Source: Atriophallophorus winterbourni
Taxonomy: Eukaryota > Platyhelminthes > Trematoda > Plagiorchiida > Microphallidae
Assembly (NCBI GenBank): GCA_013407085.1
Contig: JACCGJ010019727.1
Coordinates: 1-64,000 of the forward strand
Length of the DNA: 64,000 nt
Direction of reading: 5' to 3'
The translations under genes and the position numbers were made by a program. Position 1 is the stretch's first letter; the number at the start of each line of letters is the position of its first letter. Positions 63,563-64,000 of the stretch are shown here, in pieces. The notes under the pieces were generated by a model that worked only from the letters and a program-made list of their open reading frames with translations, was not told where the DNA came from and searched no databases.

Positions 63563-64000
63563 GGTTATGCCTGAATCTGCGAAACCATAGAGGATCGACT
63601 TTCAGTTGTATACATCTTTCTCTATAGGATTGCTTGTTGGTATAGCCGATTATTTATTTTGAATAAGTACGTTGTATCTTTTCTAAAACTATGCTATCGC
63701 TTTTATTTATATTAGTATATATTAAGTTACAATTGTCAAAGATAGAAATGGTGAATAATTTATACATTTCTAGTTTACAATGAGGCTGAATTATAGACCT
63801 GTGTATAATATTCATACTTTGTCTGGCTTTAGTAATAAAGTGGCGTATCTGTTCGTTGAAAGTGAGTGATGAAGAATATCGAAATCCTAAATCACACGTG
63901 CTGTCAATCATTTGAATTGCATTATCGTTTAGAAGGATTGAGTTATTTTGTATCGTGCGTCTTATAGGCATAAAATTAGATTTTGCTGTTGAGAACGTTA
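63563..64000 (-). pseudogene. LINE RT C-terminal remnant, runs off the window
   Basis: Minus-strand frame 63654-63971, open at the right edge: STAKSNFMPIRR, IDSTCDLGFRYSSSLTFNEQ, HFITKARQSMNIIHRSIIQP and CNLIYTNINKSDSIVLEKIQ. This is the region after the catalytic box in CR1/jockey-like LINEs (DLGV-x-x-D-x-x-L-x-F, KA-x-R, LE-x-VQR). A shifted frame continues with YRERCIQLKVDPLWFRRFRH up to the G4 LTR, so G4 or a rearrangement cut it. The rest of the element lies beyond the window. Confidence 0.7.

Noticed and set aside
58897..63567. Target duplication around G4
   Set aside because: The five bases on each side (GGAAT and GGTTA) agree at only two positions, and the flanking LINEs are in opposite orientation.
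1..64000. CRISPR arrays, tRNA or rRNA genes
   Set aside because: No regularly spaced palindromic repeats and no tRNA- or rRNA-like sequence were seen; the window is eukaryotic.

Overview
This is a window of animal nuclear DNA, most likely from a flatworm and probably a digenean trematode. Four clues point that way. (1) Four Ty3/gypsy elements have a Gag with a Cys-His-Cys-Cys finger, the mark of the CsRn1 group first described in liver and lung flukes. (2) Decayed LINEs of RTE and CR1 type, with short tandem 3' tails, are abundant. (3) Very short introns (30-46 nt) sit beside multi-kilobase ones. (4) Hammerhead-ribozyme repeats are present. The species cannot be named from the sequence alone.

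Left third (1-22 kb): the only host genes I can support lie here, both on the + strand. The first is a MIC13/QIL1-like subunit of the mitochondrial MICOS complex (6507-6904, 4 exons, 98 aa). The second is a complete HDDC2-type HD-domain 5'-deoxynucleotidase (7026-15431, 7 exons, 201 aa). The second ATG is 121 bp after the first stop, and an acceptor-like TTTTAG sits 4 nt before it. This is the layout expected of a trans-spliced flatworm operon. The first three HDDC2 introns are 1.6-3.1 kb and full of mobile debris; the last three are 31-46 nt. The same region carries eleven copies of a SINE-like repeat with a (CATA)n tail, a pair of ~600-bp repeats in opposite orientation, RTE-type LINE remnants, and at least four hammerhead ribozyme motifs, one of them textbook-complete.

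Middle (22-47 kb): a CsRn1-group element with both LTRs (22.1-29.3 kb) is broken by a 1964-bp hAT transposon that has perfect 15-bp ends and a perfect 8-bp target duplication. Then come CR1 and RTE LINE tails (30.6-33 kb), a quiet stretch (33-35.8 kb), a young BEL/Pao element with 562-bp LTRs that keeps only gag (35.8-38.7 kb), a gypsy integrase relic (39.7-40.3 kb), and a 5'-truncated CsRn1-group element with long pol (42.4-46.7 kb).

Right third (47-64 kb): a dense nest of CR1-type LINEs on both strands (47.2-53.9 kb), a third CsRn1-group element on the minus strand with nearly intact pol (54.0-57.7 kb), a LINE endonuclease ORF on the plus strand (57.8-58.9 kb), a fourth CsRn1-group element with both 461-bp LTRs and intact gag but a deleted RT core (58.9-63.6 kb, minus strand), and a LINE RT tail running off the end. 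Nothing to the right of about 22 kb looks like a host gene. No tRNA, rRNA or CRISPR was seen. Domain and family calls rest on motif recognition by eye; no alignment or database search was run.
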